A DNA stretch of 64,000 nucleotides from LMUY01 sp964247705 (GCA_964247705.1 CAXTVQ010000017.1:1-64000); one strand, 5' to 3'. Counted from the first letter of the stretch, positions 51,735 through 60,636 are shown. Numbers and translations are program-made. The notes: a model not told the origin generated them from the letters alone.

Positions 51735-52807
51735 ACATCGTGATCTTCGGTCTCGCCGTCAGCTCCTCCTGGGGGAACGGGCATGCGGCACTTTGGCGCG
51801 GCCTGATCAACGGATTGCTGCAGGACGGCCACCGCGTAACGTTCTTCGAGCGTGACCAGACCTTCTACGCCGGCAACCGTGACCTCACGGAGCTGCCGCC
51901 GGGTGGGTCCTTGCTGCTGTATTCCGACTGGGCAGCCGTGACCGGACAGGCACAGTACTGCGTGGCGGCGGCGGATGTGGCGATGGTGACGTCCTACTGC
52001 CCGGACGCGCTGGCCGCCACACACCTGATCGGCGAGGCCGGCCGCGCGCTGTCCTGCTTCTACGATTTGGACACCCCCGTCACGCTGGCGCGCCTGGCGG
52101 CCGGGGAGAGCGTGGACTATCTCGGCCCGGACGGGTTGGCGCCGTATGACCTGGTGCTCAGCTACACCGGCGGCGGTGCGCTGGAGGCGTTGCGGACCCA
52201 GCTCGGGGCCCGCCAGGTGGTGCCGATCTACGGATCCGTGGACCCGGCGCTCCATTGCCCGGTCCAGGCCCAGCGCCAGACGCTGCTGTCCTATCTCGGC
52301 ACCTATGCCGCAGACCGCCAGGCGGCGTTGGAAGCGTTGTTCGTCGAACCGGCCCGCCGCCGGCCCGCGGACAAGTTCGTCATCGGCGGTGCGCAATACC
52401 CGGCGGCGTTCCCTTGGACCGACAACATCTGGTTCGTCCGCCACCTGCCGCCGAGCGAGCACCCGGCATTCTACTGCTCCTCCCGGATCACGCTTAACGT
52501 GACACGGGCGGCGATGGCACAGATGGGCTACTGCCCTTCCGGCAGGCTGTTCGAGGCGGCGGCGTGTGGCACCCCCATCCTGAGCGACGACTGGGACGGC
52601 CTCGCGCAATTCTTCACGCCGGGGGAGGAAATCCTGGTCGCGGCCGACACGCAGGGCGCCATGGCGGCACTCGACCTGCCGGACGCAACGCTGGCGGCCA
52701 TCGCCCGCCGCGCCCGCGAGCGCACCCTCGCCGAGCACACCGCTCAGAAGCGCGCCCGCGAGATGGTGGCGGCGTTCGAGCAGGCCCGTACCCGCGTGGC
52801 AGCCTAA
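51731..52807 (+). CDS. CgeB-like glycosyltransferase of the glycan cluster
   Basis: 358-residue GT-B-like protein, paralogue of the gene at 14504. It begins MNIVIFGLAVSSSWGNGHA and contains CFYDLDTPVTLARLAAGES, YLGTYAADRQ and RLFEAAACGTPILSDDWDG. Its ATG overlaps the HAD stop (ATGA), and the nucleotidyltransferase gene starts 3 bases after its end. It likely transfers a sugar activated by that neighbour. Confidence 0.85.
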   Translation: MNIVIFGLAVSSSWGNGHAALWRGLINGLLQDGHRVTFFERDQTFYAGNRDLTELPPGGSLLLYSDWAAVTGQAQYCVAAADVAMVTSYCPDALAATHLIGEAGRALSCFYDLDTPVTLARLAAGESVDYLGPDGLAPYDLVLSYTGGGALEALRTQLGARQVVPIYGSVDPALHCPVQAQRQTLLSYLGTYAADRQAALEALFVEPARRRPADKFVIGGAQYPAAFPWTDNIWFVRHLPPSEHPAFYCSSRITLNVTRAAMAQMGYCPSGRLFEAAACGTPILSDDWDGLAQFFTPGEEILVAADTQGAMAALDLPDATLAAIARRARERTLAEHTAQKRAREMVAAFEQARTRVAA

Positions 52808-52810
52808 CCC

Positions 52811-53823
52811 GTGTGGGGCATCATCCCCGCCGCGGGGCAAGGTACCCGCATCCAGCCGCTGGCGTTCTCCAAGGAGCTGCTGCCGATCGGTAGCCGGATG
52901 GATGAGCGCGGCGTAGAGCGGCCCCGGGCGGTCAGCGAATACCTGGTCGAGCGCATGGTGCGGGGCGGGGCGGACAAGATCTGCTTCGTGATCTCGCCGT
53001 GGAAGTCCGACATCCTGCAGTATTACGGCGGCTCGCTGGGCGACACCGCCTTTGCCTACGTGGTGCAGAACCATGCGACCGGGCTGTGCGATGCGATCTT
53101 CCGTGCGCTGCCGCTGATAGGACAGGACGAGCCGGTGCTGCTTGGCCTGCCGGACACGGTGTGGTTCCCAGCCGACGCGTTGGCCGCGTTGCCGGACGAC
53201 CGGCTGACGTTCCTGCTGTTTCCGGTGACGCAGCCGAGCCTATTCGACGCGGTGCTGACGGACGCGGATGGCCGGGTGACCGAGATCGAGGTGAAGGCGC
53301 CCGCACCCCGCACGCACTGGATCTGGGGCGCGTTCAAGCTGCCGGGCGCCATGCTCCACCAATTGCACGCGTTCTGGATCGCGCGGGAGCGGCAGGACCA
53401 GTTCATCGGCACCCTGGTCAACGCCTATCTCGCGGCCGGCGGCGAGGCCTGGGCCATGCGCGGCGGCGAGCGTTATGTGGATGTCGGCACGCTGCACGGC
53501 TACCGCGAGGCGATGCGCGCGGTGGACGGGTCGGTTGCCGATGGCCCCGTTGCGAGCGCGCTGCATCACGCCGAAGGTGCGATCTTGGAGAGACCCGGCG
53601 CCGAAGGCGCGATTTTGGAGAGACCNNNNNNNNNNNNNNNNNNNNNNNNNNNNNNNNNNNNNNNNNNNNNNNNNNNNNNNNNNNNNNNNNNNNNNNNNNN
53701 NNNNNNNNNNNNNNNNNNNNNNNNNCCGAAGGTGCGATCTTGGAGAGACCCGGCGCCGAAGGCGCGATTTTGGAGAGACCCGGCGCCGAAGGCGCGATTT
53801 TGGAGAGACCTATTACGGAATGA
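52811..53823 (+). CDS. Sugar-nucleotidyltransferase (interrupted by an assembly gap)
   Basis: Nucleotidyltransferase of the RmlA/GalU type that makes NDP-sugars. The N-terminal GIIPAAGQGTRIQPL and the following KELLPIG form the NTP-binding signature; LGLPDTVWF and VKAPAPRTHWIWGAFKL follow. The start is GTG at 52811. The gene runs into a 10-residue tandem repeat (GAEGAILERP) and then the 100-N gap. The end at 53823 (repeat, then PITE, TGA) is read from the right side. Removing the Ns and the duplicated 55-mer restores one continuous frame of about 285 codons whose TGA overlaps the methyltransferase ATG. Confidence 0.82.
53568..53810 (+). repeat. 30-bp tandem repeat spanning the assembly gap
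   Basis: A 30-base unit coding for GAEGAILERP occurs twice left of the gap and three times right of it, with small differences (GGTGCGATCTTG versus GGCGCGATTTTG). The true copy number is unresolved. The first two units on the right are identical to the two on the left. Confidence 0.85.
53626..53725. other. Assembly gap of exactly 100 N
   Basis: The 55 bases before the gap (53571-53625) are identical to the 55 bases after it (53726-53780). This is how two de Bruijn-graph contigs sharing a 55-mer look when scaffolded with a fixed 100-N spacer. The gap may contain no real sequence, or a variable number of 30-bp repeats. Confidence 0.9.
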
Positions 53824-54578
53824 CGATCGTTTGGACTGAAGACCGCATCCGCGAGCGCGCCCGCGCGCTCGGCCCCTGGTTCCACAATATGGAGCTGAAG
53901 GGCGTGTGGACCGCGCCCGAGCACTTCCTGGGCGACTACCCGGCGGTGAAGTGGCGGCACTTCGCGCACACGATCCCGGCGGACCTGGCCGGCAAGACGG
54001 TGCTGGATATCGGCTGCAACGGCGGCTTCTACTCGATGGAAATGAAGCGGCGTGGTGCGGCGCGCGTGGTGGGCATCGACTTCGATGACGACTACCTGGC
54101 GCAGGCGCGCTTCGCGGCGGACGTGGAGGGGTTGGACATCGAGTTCCGCCAGATGTCGGTCTATGACGTGGCCGAGTTGGGCGAGCGTTTCGACGTCGTC
54201 TTCTTCATCGGCGTATTGTATCATTTGCGGCACCCGTTGCTGGCGCTGGACCTGATCCACGAGCACGTCACGCGCGACATGCTTGTGTTCCAATCCATGC
54301 AGCGGGGCGATCCTGCGATGCTTGAGATCGCTGAGGATTACCCGTTCTCCGAGACGGCGGTGTTCGAGCAGCCGGGTTACCCGAAGCTGCATTTCATCGA
54401 GCGCAGCTACTCGCACGACAACACCAATTGGTGGACCCCCAACCGTGCCTGCGCCGCCGCGATGCTGCGCAGCGCCGGGTTCAGGATCGAAGCGATGCCG
54501 GAGGAAGAGGTTTTCATCTGCCGCCACGTCGAGGCGGCCTCAGGCGCCGCCTATCCCGCACGAGGCGCATCGCGATGA
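53820..54578 (+). CDS. SAM-dependent methyltransferase (TIGR04290-like)
   Basis: 252-residue class I methyltransferase. Motif I VLDIGCNGGFYSMEMKRRG is at 61-79, the acidic beta-2 end is D87 in VVGIDFDDDY, and motif IV is VVFFIGVLYHLRHPLLALD. It resembles, from memory, the Rta_06860 family (TIGR04290) found beside glycosyltransferases, and the tRNA-modifying CmoB-like group is more distant. The start overlaps the nucleotidyltransferase stop and the end overlaps the hydrolase start (ATGA twice). It may methylate a sugar or an acceptor in this pathway. Confidence 0.85.
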   Translation: MTIVWTEDRIRERARALGPWFHNMELKGVWTAPEHFLGDYPAVKWRHFAHTIPADLAGKTVLDIGCNGGFYSMEMKRRGAARVVGIDFDDDYLAQARFAADVEGLDIEFRQMSVYDVAELGERFDVVFFIGVLYHLRHPLLALDLIHEHVTRDMLVFQSMQRGDPAMLEIAEDYPFSETAVFEQPGYPKLHFIERSYSHDNTNWWTPNRACAAAMLRSAGFRIEAMPEEEVFICRHVEAASGAAYPARGASR

Positions 54579-55471
54579 TCGAAGCCGCGATGATCTGGAA
54601 CGAGCCGAACAACAAATCGCATTGGGATTTGGAGGCCGATCCCGGCTGGGTGAACTTCGCCGCAACGTGCAAGGCGGCCGGACAGGCCATCGCGGCCGAA
54701 GCGCCGGGCTTGCCGCGGGTGCTGGGCGGGATCTCCCCAATTGATCCCGACTTCATCCGCGTGCTGGCCAACCAAGGCGTGCTCGAGCAGTTGGATGCGG
54801 TGGCGGTGCACGGTTTCCCGCTTGACTGGAACAACTGGATCATCGACGAGTGGCCGGCCAAGATCGCCACCATTCAAGCGGTGACAGACTTGCCGGTGTG
54901 GGTGTCCGAAGTCGGCATCTCCACCTTCGGCGCCCAGGAAGTGCAGGAGTGGGGACTGCGCCGCACCGCCCAGTTGCTGATTGGGCAGGCGCCGCGCATC
55001 CATTGGTATAGCCTATACGACCTGCCGGCGGACTGGCCCGCGACCACGCGGCACCGGGAGGCGGAAGGCTCGTCCTATTACCGGCACTTCCACATGGGCC
55101 TGTACGACGAGCACGGGCAGGCTAAGCGCGCGGCCAAGATCTTCCACGAGTTCGCACCCGAGTTCGGCCTGTGCCAGTGGTTCCACTTCGAGGACCACCG
55201 GTTGGATGACGCCGTGGTCAAGATGCGGGACCTGGGTGTGAAGCACCTGCGCACCGGGCTGAGCTGGGCGGATTACTATCGGCCGAACGCGCTCGAGTGG
55301 TTCGACCGTCAGATGGCCGCACTCGAGGAATTCGCGGTCACCGTGACCTTCTGCTTCACGCCGGAGGATAAGGGGACCTGGCCGCACTACACTGCCCCGG
55401 TAAAGGAGCCGGCCGAGTTCGGCGCGTTCTGTGCCGAGATGCTCCGCCGTTACGCTCCTGGACGCGGGTGA
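54575..55471 (+). CDS. Glycoside hydrolase-like protein (GH39/clan-A type) with permuted motif order
   Basis: 298-residue protein. Its N-terminus is MIEAAMIWNEPNNKSHWD, with the acid/base-type motif WNEPN at 8-12 (E10). A nucleophile-type glutamate is E112 in VWVSEVG. Then comes WYSLYDLPADWPATTRH. From about 198 the sequence reads GLCQWFHFEDHRLDDAVV and HLRTGLSWADYYRPNALEWF, which in clan-A beta-xylosidases belongs before WNEPN. The barrel halves thus appear swapped. It may be a circular permutant or a fusion of fragments. No signal peptide. The ATG overlaps the methyltransferase stop. Confidence 0.75.
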   Translation: MIEAAMIWNEPNNKSHWDLEADPGWVNFAATCKAAGQAIAAEAPGLPRVLGGISPIDPDFIRVLANQGVLEQLDAVAVHGFPLDWNNWIIDEWPAKIATIQAVTDLPVWVSEVGISTFGAQEVQEWGLRRTAQLLIGQAPRIHWYSLYDLPADWPATTRHREAEGSSYYRHFHMGLYDEHGQAKRAAKIFHEFAPEFGLCQWFHFEDHRLDDAVVKMRDLGVKHLRTGLSWADYYRPNALEWFDRQMAALEEFAVTVTFCFTPEDKGTWPHYTAPVKEPAEFGAFCAEMLRRYAPGRG

Positions 55472-56231
55472 CACCGTCCTCCACCGGCTTGCCCTGCGGC
55501 AGCCGGTAGAGGAACCTGTCGCAGTTCTGGTCGCACACCCGGATGACGAGGTAATCGGCGCCGGCTCGGTGCTGGGCCTGTTCCGGAGGCTGTTCCTCGT
55601 TCACGTGACAGACGGTGCGCCGCGCAACCTGGCCGACGCGCGAGCCTTCGGGTTCACGGACGCCGCCAGCTATGCCGCAGCGCGCCGGGCCGAGTTGGCG
55701 CAAGCGCTGGTGATTGCCGGAGCGCACCCTGCCGGCGTGGAACTGGGTGCGCCGGACCAGGGTGCGTCCGAGCGCCTCGTGCCGCTCAGCCTCGAATTGC
55801 GGGATTTGATCGAGCGCCATGGCGTGACTGCCGTGCTTACCCACCCTTACGAGGGCGGCCATCCGGATCACGATGCATCTGCGTTCATCGCAGCGCAGTG
55901 CGGCCGCCCGGTGCTGGAGTTCGCAAGCTACCACGCAGGCCCGGATGGCGGCATGCGGACCGGCACATTCCTGCCCGGTCCCCAGGCGGTCAGGCTGGAC
56001 CTAAGCCCGGAACGACAGGCGCGCAAGCGTGCCATGCTGGACGCATTCGCCACCCAGGCCGCCACGCTGGCGTCGTTCGGGACGGCGCATGAAGTGTTCC
56101 GCACAGCGCCGGTCTATGATTTCACCCATCCCCCGCACAAGGGCACGCTCCACTACGAGCGCTACGATTGGGGAATGACCGGCCAACGCTGGCGAGGGCT
56201 GGCATCCGAGGCACAGCGCGCGCTGTGCTGA
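55431..56231 (+). CDS. PIG-L family deacetylase
   Basis: 266-residue zinc-dependent N-deacetylase of the PIG-L/LmbE type. The metal motif AHPDDE is at 35-40 (H36, D38, D39) and the third ligand region GGHPDHDAS is at 142-150 (H147). The family removes acetyl groups from N-acetylglucosamine-containing substrates. The only plausible start is the GTG at 55431, overlapping the previous gene by 41 bases. A later start would cut close to the metal motif. It suggests that the glycan contains a free amino sugar. Confidence 0.85.
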   Translation: MPRCSAVTLLDAGDTVLHRLALRQPVEEPVAVLVAHPDDEVIGAGSVLGLFRRLFLVHVTDGAPRNLADARAFGFTDAASYAAARRAELAQALVIAGAHPAGVELGAPDQGASERLVPLSLELRDLIERHGVTAVLTHPYEGGHPDHDASAFIAAQCGRPVLEFASYHAGPDGGMRTGTFLPGPQAVRLDLSPERQARKRAMLDAFATQAATLASFGTAHEVFRTAPVYDFTHPPHKGTLHYERYDWGMTGQRWRGLASEAQRALC

Positions 56232-57253
56232 CCGTGCTCAGCGTCGCCTACCCGCTGGCGCCGGTCGGCCCGGATGCGGTGGGCGGCGCCGAGCAGGTGT
56301 TGGCGGCGCTGGACCGTGCCTTGGTCGCCGCCGGGCACCGCTCGGTGGTGATCGCGTGCGAGGGTTCGGCGGTGGCCGGCACGCTGCTGCCCATCCCACG
56401 CGGGTGCGGGCCGCTCGATGACGCCGCACGGGACGTGGCGCATGCCCATGTGCGGCGCCACCTTGCCACGACACAGTCCGACATCGTCCATCTGCACGGC
56501 ATCGACTTCAGCGCTTACCTGCCTCCATTTGGCGGGCCGGCCCTGGCAACGCTGCATCTGCCGCCCGCCTGGTATGACCACGCCGCGCTCAACCCGGCTC
56601 GGCCGCGCACTTGGCTGCACTGCGTCTCCGCCGCGCAACACCGGGCGCTGGAGTGCGTGCCCCATACCGCTACCGTGTTGCCGCCGATCGAGAATGGCGT
56701 GGACGTCGCCGCCCTCGGTGCGGTCCGCCACGGACGTCGCGGCTATGCGATCACGCTCGGCCGGATCTGCCCCGAAAAGGGCCAGCACACGGCGCTGCAG
56801 GTCGCACATCGGGCCGGTGTCGGATTGCTGATCGGCGGTGAGGTGTTTCCTTACCCGGCGCACCAGGCCTACTTCGCCGGTGAAGTTGCACCATTGCTCG
56901 ACGCGCGCCGCCGCTTCCTCGGCCCGCTCGGGTTTGCCCGTAAACGCCGGCTGCTGGCGGGGGCGCGCTGCCTGCTGGTGCCGAGCACGGCGCCCGAAAC
57001 CAGCTCGCTCGTGGCCATGGAAGCGTCGGCGTGCGGCACGCCGGTCATTGCCTTCCCGTCGGGTGCGCTCGCCGACCTGGTGGAGCACGGCCGCACCGGC
57101 TACCTCGTAACGTCCATGGCCGAGATGGCGGACGCGATCGCTGCAGTCATGCAGATCGACCCGGAAAGTTGCCGCAGCACCGCGCGGGAGCGGTTCGATC
57201 AGGCGGGCATGATCGCGCACTACCTGGCCACCTACCGGCAGTTGGCCGGATGA
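56225..57253 (+). CDS. GT4-family glycosyltransferase of the glycan cluster
   Basis: 342-residue GT-B retaining glycosyltransferase. It begins with LTVLSVAYPLAPVGPDAVGG and a glycine-rich loop GGAEQVLAAL. The donor domain has GRICPEKGQHTAL near 190-205 and the EX7E motif in APETSSLVAMEASACG. The GTG at 56225 fits the domain start and overlaps the deacetylase stop by 7 bases; a GTG further on is possible. The TGA overlaps the ATG of the acyltransferase gene. Confidence 0.88.
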   Translation: MLTVLSVAYPLAPVGPDAVGGAEQVLAALDRALVAAGHRSVVIACEGSAVAGTLLPIPRGCGPLDDAARDVAHAHVRRHLATTQSDIVHLHGIDFSAYLPPFGGPALATLHLPPAWYDHAALNPARPRTWLHCVSAAQHRALECVPHTATVLPPIENGVDVAALGAVRHGRRGYAITLGRICPEKGQHTALQVAHRAGVGLLIGGEVFPYPAHQAYFAGEVAPLLDARRRFLGPLGFARKRRLLAGARCLLVPSTAPETSSLVAMEASACGTPVIAFPSGALADLVEHGRTGYLVTSMAEMADAIAAVMQIDPESCRSTARERFDQAGMIAHYLATYRQLAG

Positions 57254-58221
57254 CCATGATCGACACCGAGGCCGGACTGCACGCGCTACAACCCGAGTGG
57301 GATGCGCTATGGCGCCGTTCCGGTTCGCCGCCGTTCCAGTCGACCGCTTGGTTGCTGCCGTGGTGGAGCGGGTTCGGCACCGGCCAGCCCCGCATTGCCA
57401 CGCTACGGTCCGGCGGCGTGCTCACGGGTCTGCTGCCGCTCTACCTGTTGGACGAGGGCGCCGAGCGCAAACTCCTGCCGATCGGCGTCGGCCTGACCGA
57501 CTACATCGACGCGCTGGTCGACCCGGCGGCCCCGCCCGGCGCCGCCACGGCCCTGCTGCAAACGTCACTCACCCGGGCGGTGGAGGATAGGGCCACGTCC
57601 TGCACCCTCCCGGACCTGCCGCCGGGTGCGGTGCTGCTGGACGCCGGAGTGCCCCCGGGCTGGCGCGAAGTCGCTCTGCCCGAGACGCCGTGCCCCGTGC
57701 TGCGCCTGACCGACCCGATTCCTGCCGGCCAGCTCCGCAACCTGCGCCAGTCCCGCCATCGGGCATCGCGACGGGGTGGCTGGGAGGCGGCGGTTGCCGC
57801 CGACGCGGCGCAGGCCTGGCAAACGCTGATGGGCATGCACCGGGCCCGCTGGACCGCGCTCGGCGAACCCGGCGGCGTGCTCGCGGACCCGGCGGTGATC
57901 GGATTCCACGACGCTGCGGTGCCGCGCCTGGCGGCGTCCGGGCTGCTGCAGATGCAGGTGCTGCGGATCGGCGGCCGGGTCGCGGCGGTCTACCACACCC
58001 TCGTGGCGCCAGGCCGGCTGTATTTCTACCTGAGTGGGTTCGACGCGGCCGAGTCTTTCGCCAGCCCGGGCACGCTCCTGCTCGGCCATATCATCGAGCA
58101 GGCGGCGGCGGCAGGCGTGGCCGAACTGCATTTCCTCCGCGGCGGGGAGGCGTACAAATATGCCTGGGGCGCATCCGACCAGATGAACCGCAGCCGGTTG
58201 CTGCTGCCCTTGTCCCGCTAA
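57250..58221 (+). CDS. GNAT/FemAB-like acyltransferase (BioF2/CelD-type)
   Basis: 323-residue protein with the double-GNAT layout of CelD/BcsL or FemAB-like proteins found in polysaccharide loci. Typical pieces are an N-terminal LQPEWDALWRRSGSPPFQS with WLLPWW, a middle LRNLRQSRHRASRR, and a C-terminal YHTLVAPGRLYFYLSGFD and LHFLRGGEAYKYAWG. It probably acylates or aminoacylates the sugar exposed by the deacetylase. The start overlaps the GT4 stop (ATGA), ending the gene train that began at 51033. Confidence 0.85.
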   Translation: MTMIDTEAGLHALQPEWDALWRRSGSPPFQSTAWLLPWWSGFGTGQPRIATLRSGGVLTGLLPLYLLDEGAERKLLPIGVGLTDYIDALVDPAAPPGAATALLQTSLTRAVEDRATSCTLPDLPPGAVLLDAGVPPGWREVALPETPCPVLRLTDPIPAGQLRNLRQSRHRASRRGGWEAAVAADAAQAWQTLMGMHRARWTALGEPGGVLADPAVIGFHDAAVPRLAASGLLQMQVLRIGGRVAAVYHTLVAPGRLYFYLSGFDAAESFASPGTLLLGHIIEQAAAAGVAELHFLRGGEAYKYAWGASDQMNRSRLLLPLSR

Positions 58222-58244
58222 CCCGCGCGCGCCACGTTCCGGCC

Positions 58245-60632
58245 ATGGACACCATGGCTCCTTCTGGAACCCTTACCCGCAAAGCGGCGGCGCTCCCTCC
58301 GCCACTCAGTCTGCAGGTTTCCGGGATGCATTGTGCTGCGTGCGTGCGCCGGGTGGAGCGGGCCGCATCCACTGTCCCCGGCGTCCGGTCGGTGGCGGTG
58401 AACCTGGCGACCGAGCGCGCGACCGTCGATGCCGAAGCGACCCTACGCCTCCCTGCCCTGACGGATGCCCTGGCCAAGGCAGGCTATCCCGTCGTGACCG
58501 AAACGGCCGACCTCGCCATCACCGGCATGACCTGCGCCTCCTGCGCCGGCCGGGTGGAACGCGCGCTGCTGAAGGTCGCGGGGGTGGAGGCTGCCGCCGT
58601 GAACCTTGGCACCGAGCGCGCGCGGGTCACCATGCTTGCCGGCACCGGCACCGCCGATCTCGCGGCCGCAGTGCAGGCCGCGGGCTACGGCGCGGCCCTG
58701 CCGGACGCGGCGCTGCCAACAGCCAAGACGGTTCATTTGGGCGATGGCGCCATGGCGGCGCTCGCCTGCGTGTTCGCGGCGCCGCTGCTGTTTCCCATGC
58801 TGCTGATGCTGGCGGGCGTGGACGCCGAGCTGCCGCCCGTGGCCCAACTCGTGCTCGCCGCTGTCGTCCAGTTCGTGTTCGGCGCCCGGTTCTATGTCGG
58901 CGCTTACCGCGCATTGAGGGCCGGGTCGGGCAGCATGGATACGCTTGTCGCCCTCGGCACCACAGCCGCGTTCGGCCTGTCCGTCGTCCAGCTTAGCGCC
59001 GGCGGTGCGCTGTATTTCGAGGCTTCCGCCGCCGTCATCGCCCTCGTGCGCGTCGGCAAGTGGCTGGAGGGCCGGGCGCGGCGGCAAGCCGGCGAGGCGA
59101 TCCGCGCGCTGGGCCGGCTCCGCCCCGACCGCGCCCGCATCCGCCGTGGCGGCGCCGAGACCGAGATCGCTGCCGCTGCCCTGCGCTTGGGAGACCTGCT
59201 TGTCATCCGCCCCGGCGAACGGATCGCCGCCGACGCTGTCGTGCGCGAGGGCCGGGGCACGGCCGATGAGAGCCTGCTTACCGGCGAGAGCTTGCCTGTA
59301 GCCAAGCAACCAGGCGACCGGGTCACCGGCGGCAGCCTGAACGGCGAGGCGCTGCTGGTCGCTGAAGTGACTACGCTCGGGGCCGAAAGCCAGTTGGGCC
59401 GCATGGTCCGGTTGGTGGAGGACGCCCAGGCCAGCAAGCCGCCCGTGCAGCGCATGGTGGACCGTGTTAGCGCCGTGTTCGTGCCGGTGGTGGCGGGGAT
59501 CGCGCTGCTCACCTTCCTCGGCTGGTGGATGGCGGGCGCAGGCGCTGCGATCGCAATTGTAAATGCCGTCGCCGTATTGGTGGTCGCCTGCCCCTGCGCA
59601 CTGGGGCTGGCCACCCCCGCCGCCATCCTGGCCGGCACGGGCGTCGCCGCACGTCACGGCATCCTGATCCGCGACGCTGCGGCGATCGAGCAGGCGCGCA
59701 CCATCCGGACGGTGGTGTTCGACAAGACGGGCACGCTGACGGAGGGCCATCCCGACCTGGTCGCCATCCACCCGGCGCCAGGTATCGCCGAGGCGGAGTT
59801 GCTGGCCCTGGCTGCCGCGCTCCAGGCCGGCAGCGAGCACCCGCTCGCCCGCGCGGTGTTGGCGCGTGCCGGCAGTACGGAGCCGGCCGAAGCCATCCAC
59901 GCCCTACCTGGCCGTGGGATCGAGGGCACCGTCCGCGGCCGCGCGTTGGTCCTGGGCAGTGCCGGGTTGATGACGGAGGCGGGCATCGACTCGGCGGCGC
60001 TGGCCGACGTGGCCGGCGGGCTGCAATCCGCCGGCCGGACGGTATCGTTTCTCGGGGAACGGGGCGGCGGTCTGCTGGGGCTGCTGGCGTTCGGCGATAG
60101 GGTTCGACCAGGGGCCGCACGCGCCATTCAGATTCTGCAAGCGCGTGGCATGGCAGTAGCCTTGCTCACCGGCGACAATGCAGGCGCGGCCCAGGCTGTC
60201 GCCGATGCGCTCGGCATCCACGCCGTCACCGCCAACGCGCTCCCTGCGGACAAGGCGGCCGCCGTTGCTGCCTACCGGGTGAAGGGCGGCGTGGCGATGG
60301 TAGGAGATGGTGTCAACGACGCCCCGGCACTCGCCGCCGCCGATATCGGGATCGCAATGGCGAGCGGGACCGACGTGGCTGCCGCGGCTGCCGCCATCAC
60401 CCTCATGCGTGCCGACCTTGCGCTGGTACCCGCGTCGCTCGACATCGCCACGCGCACGGCCGCACGCATCCGCCAGGGATTGTTCTGGGCCTTCGTCTAC
60501 AACCTCGTCGGCATCCCGCTCGCGGCTGCCGGGCTGCTCAGCCCCGTGATCGCGGGCGCTGCCATGGCGTTCTCGAGTGTCGGCGTAGTCGGCAGCGCGC
60601 TGTTGCTGCGCCGCTGGTCGCCGGGTGCTTGA
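58245..60632 (+). CDS. copA: Copper-type heavy-metal P1B-ATPase with two N-terminal metal-binding domains
   Basis: 795-residue inner-membrane metal exporter. Two heavy-metal-associated domains carry GMHCAAC (27-33) and GMTCASC (94-100). The membrane CPC motif is C449-P450-C451, the phosphorylated Asp is D493 in DKTGT, SEHPLA provides the HP motif, and GDGVNDAPA closes the ATP-binding core. The TGES loop is present as LTGESLP. Together these indicate Cu(I) export. It starts 23 bases after the acyltransferase gene. No copper regulator is adjacent. Confidence 0.94.
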   Translation: MDTMAPSGTLTRKAAALPPPLSLQVSGMHCAACVRRVERAASTVPGVRSVAVNLATERATVDAEATLRLPALTDALAKAGYPVVTETADLAITGMTCASCAGRVERALLKVAGVEAAAVNLGTERARVTMLAGTGTADLAAAVQAAGYGAALPDAALPTAKTVHLGDGAMAALACVFAAPLLFPMLLMLAGVDAELPPVAQLVLAAVVQFVFGARFYVGAYRALRAGSGSMDTLVALGTTAAFGLSVVQLSAGGALYFEASAAVIALVRVGKWLEGRARRQAGEAIRALGRLRPDRARIRRGGAETEIAAAALRLGDLLVIRPGERIAADAVVREGRGTADESLLTGESLPVAKQPGDRVTGGSLNGEALLVAEVTTLGAESQLGRMVRLVEDAQASKPPVQRMVDRVSAVFVPVVAGIALLTFLGWWMAGAGAAIAIVNAVAVLVVACPCALGLATPAAILAGTGVAARHGILIRDAAAIEQARTIRTVVFDKTGTLTEGHPDLVAIHPAPGIAEAELLALAAALQAGSEHPLARAVLARAGSTEPAEAIHALPGRGIEGTVRGRALVLGSAGLMTEAGIDSAALADVAGGLQSAGRTVSFLGERGGGLLGLLAFGDRVRPGAARAIQILQARGMAVALLTGDNAGAAQAVADALGIHAVTANALPADKAAAVAAYRVKGGVAMVGDGVNDAPALAAADIGIAMASGTDVAAAAAAITLMRADLALVPASLDIATRTAARIRQGLFWAFVYNLVGIPLAAAGLLSPVIAGAAMAFSSVGVVGSALLLRRWSPGA

Positions 60633-60636
60633 TGAT

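Noticed and set aside
53568..53810. Short direct repeats as a possible CRISPR array
   Set aside because: The units are contiguous with no unique spacers, are in frame with a gene, and no cas genes are nearby.
58443..59900. 485-codon open frame antisense to the P-type ATPase
   Set aside because: It is low-complexity, Gly/Arg/His-rich and explained by the strong third-position GC bias of copA.
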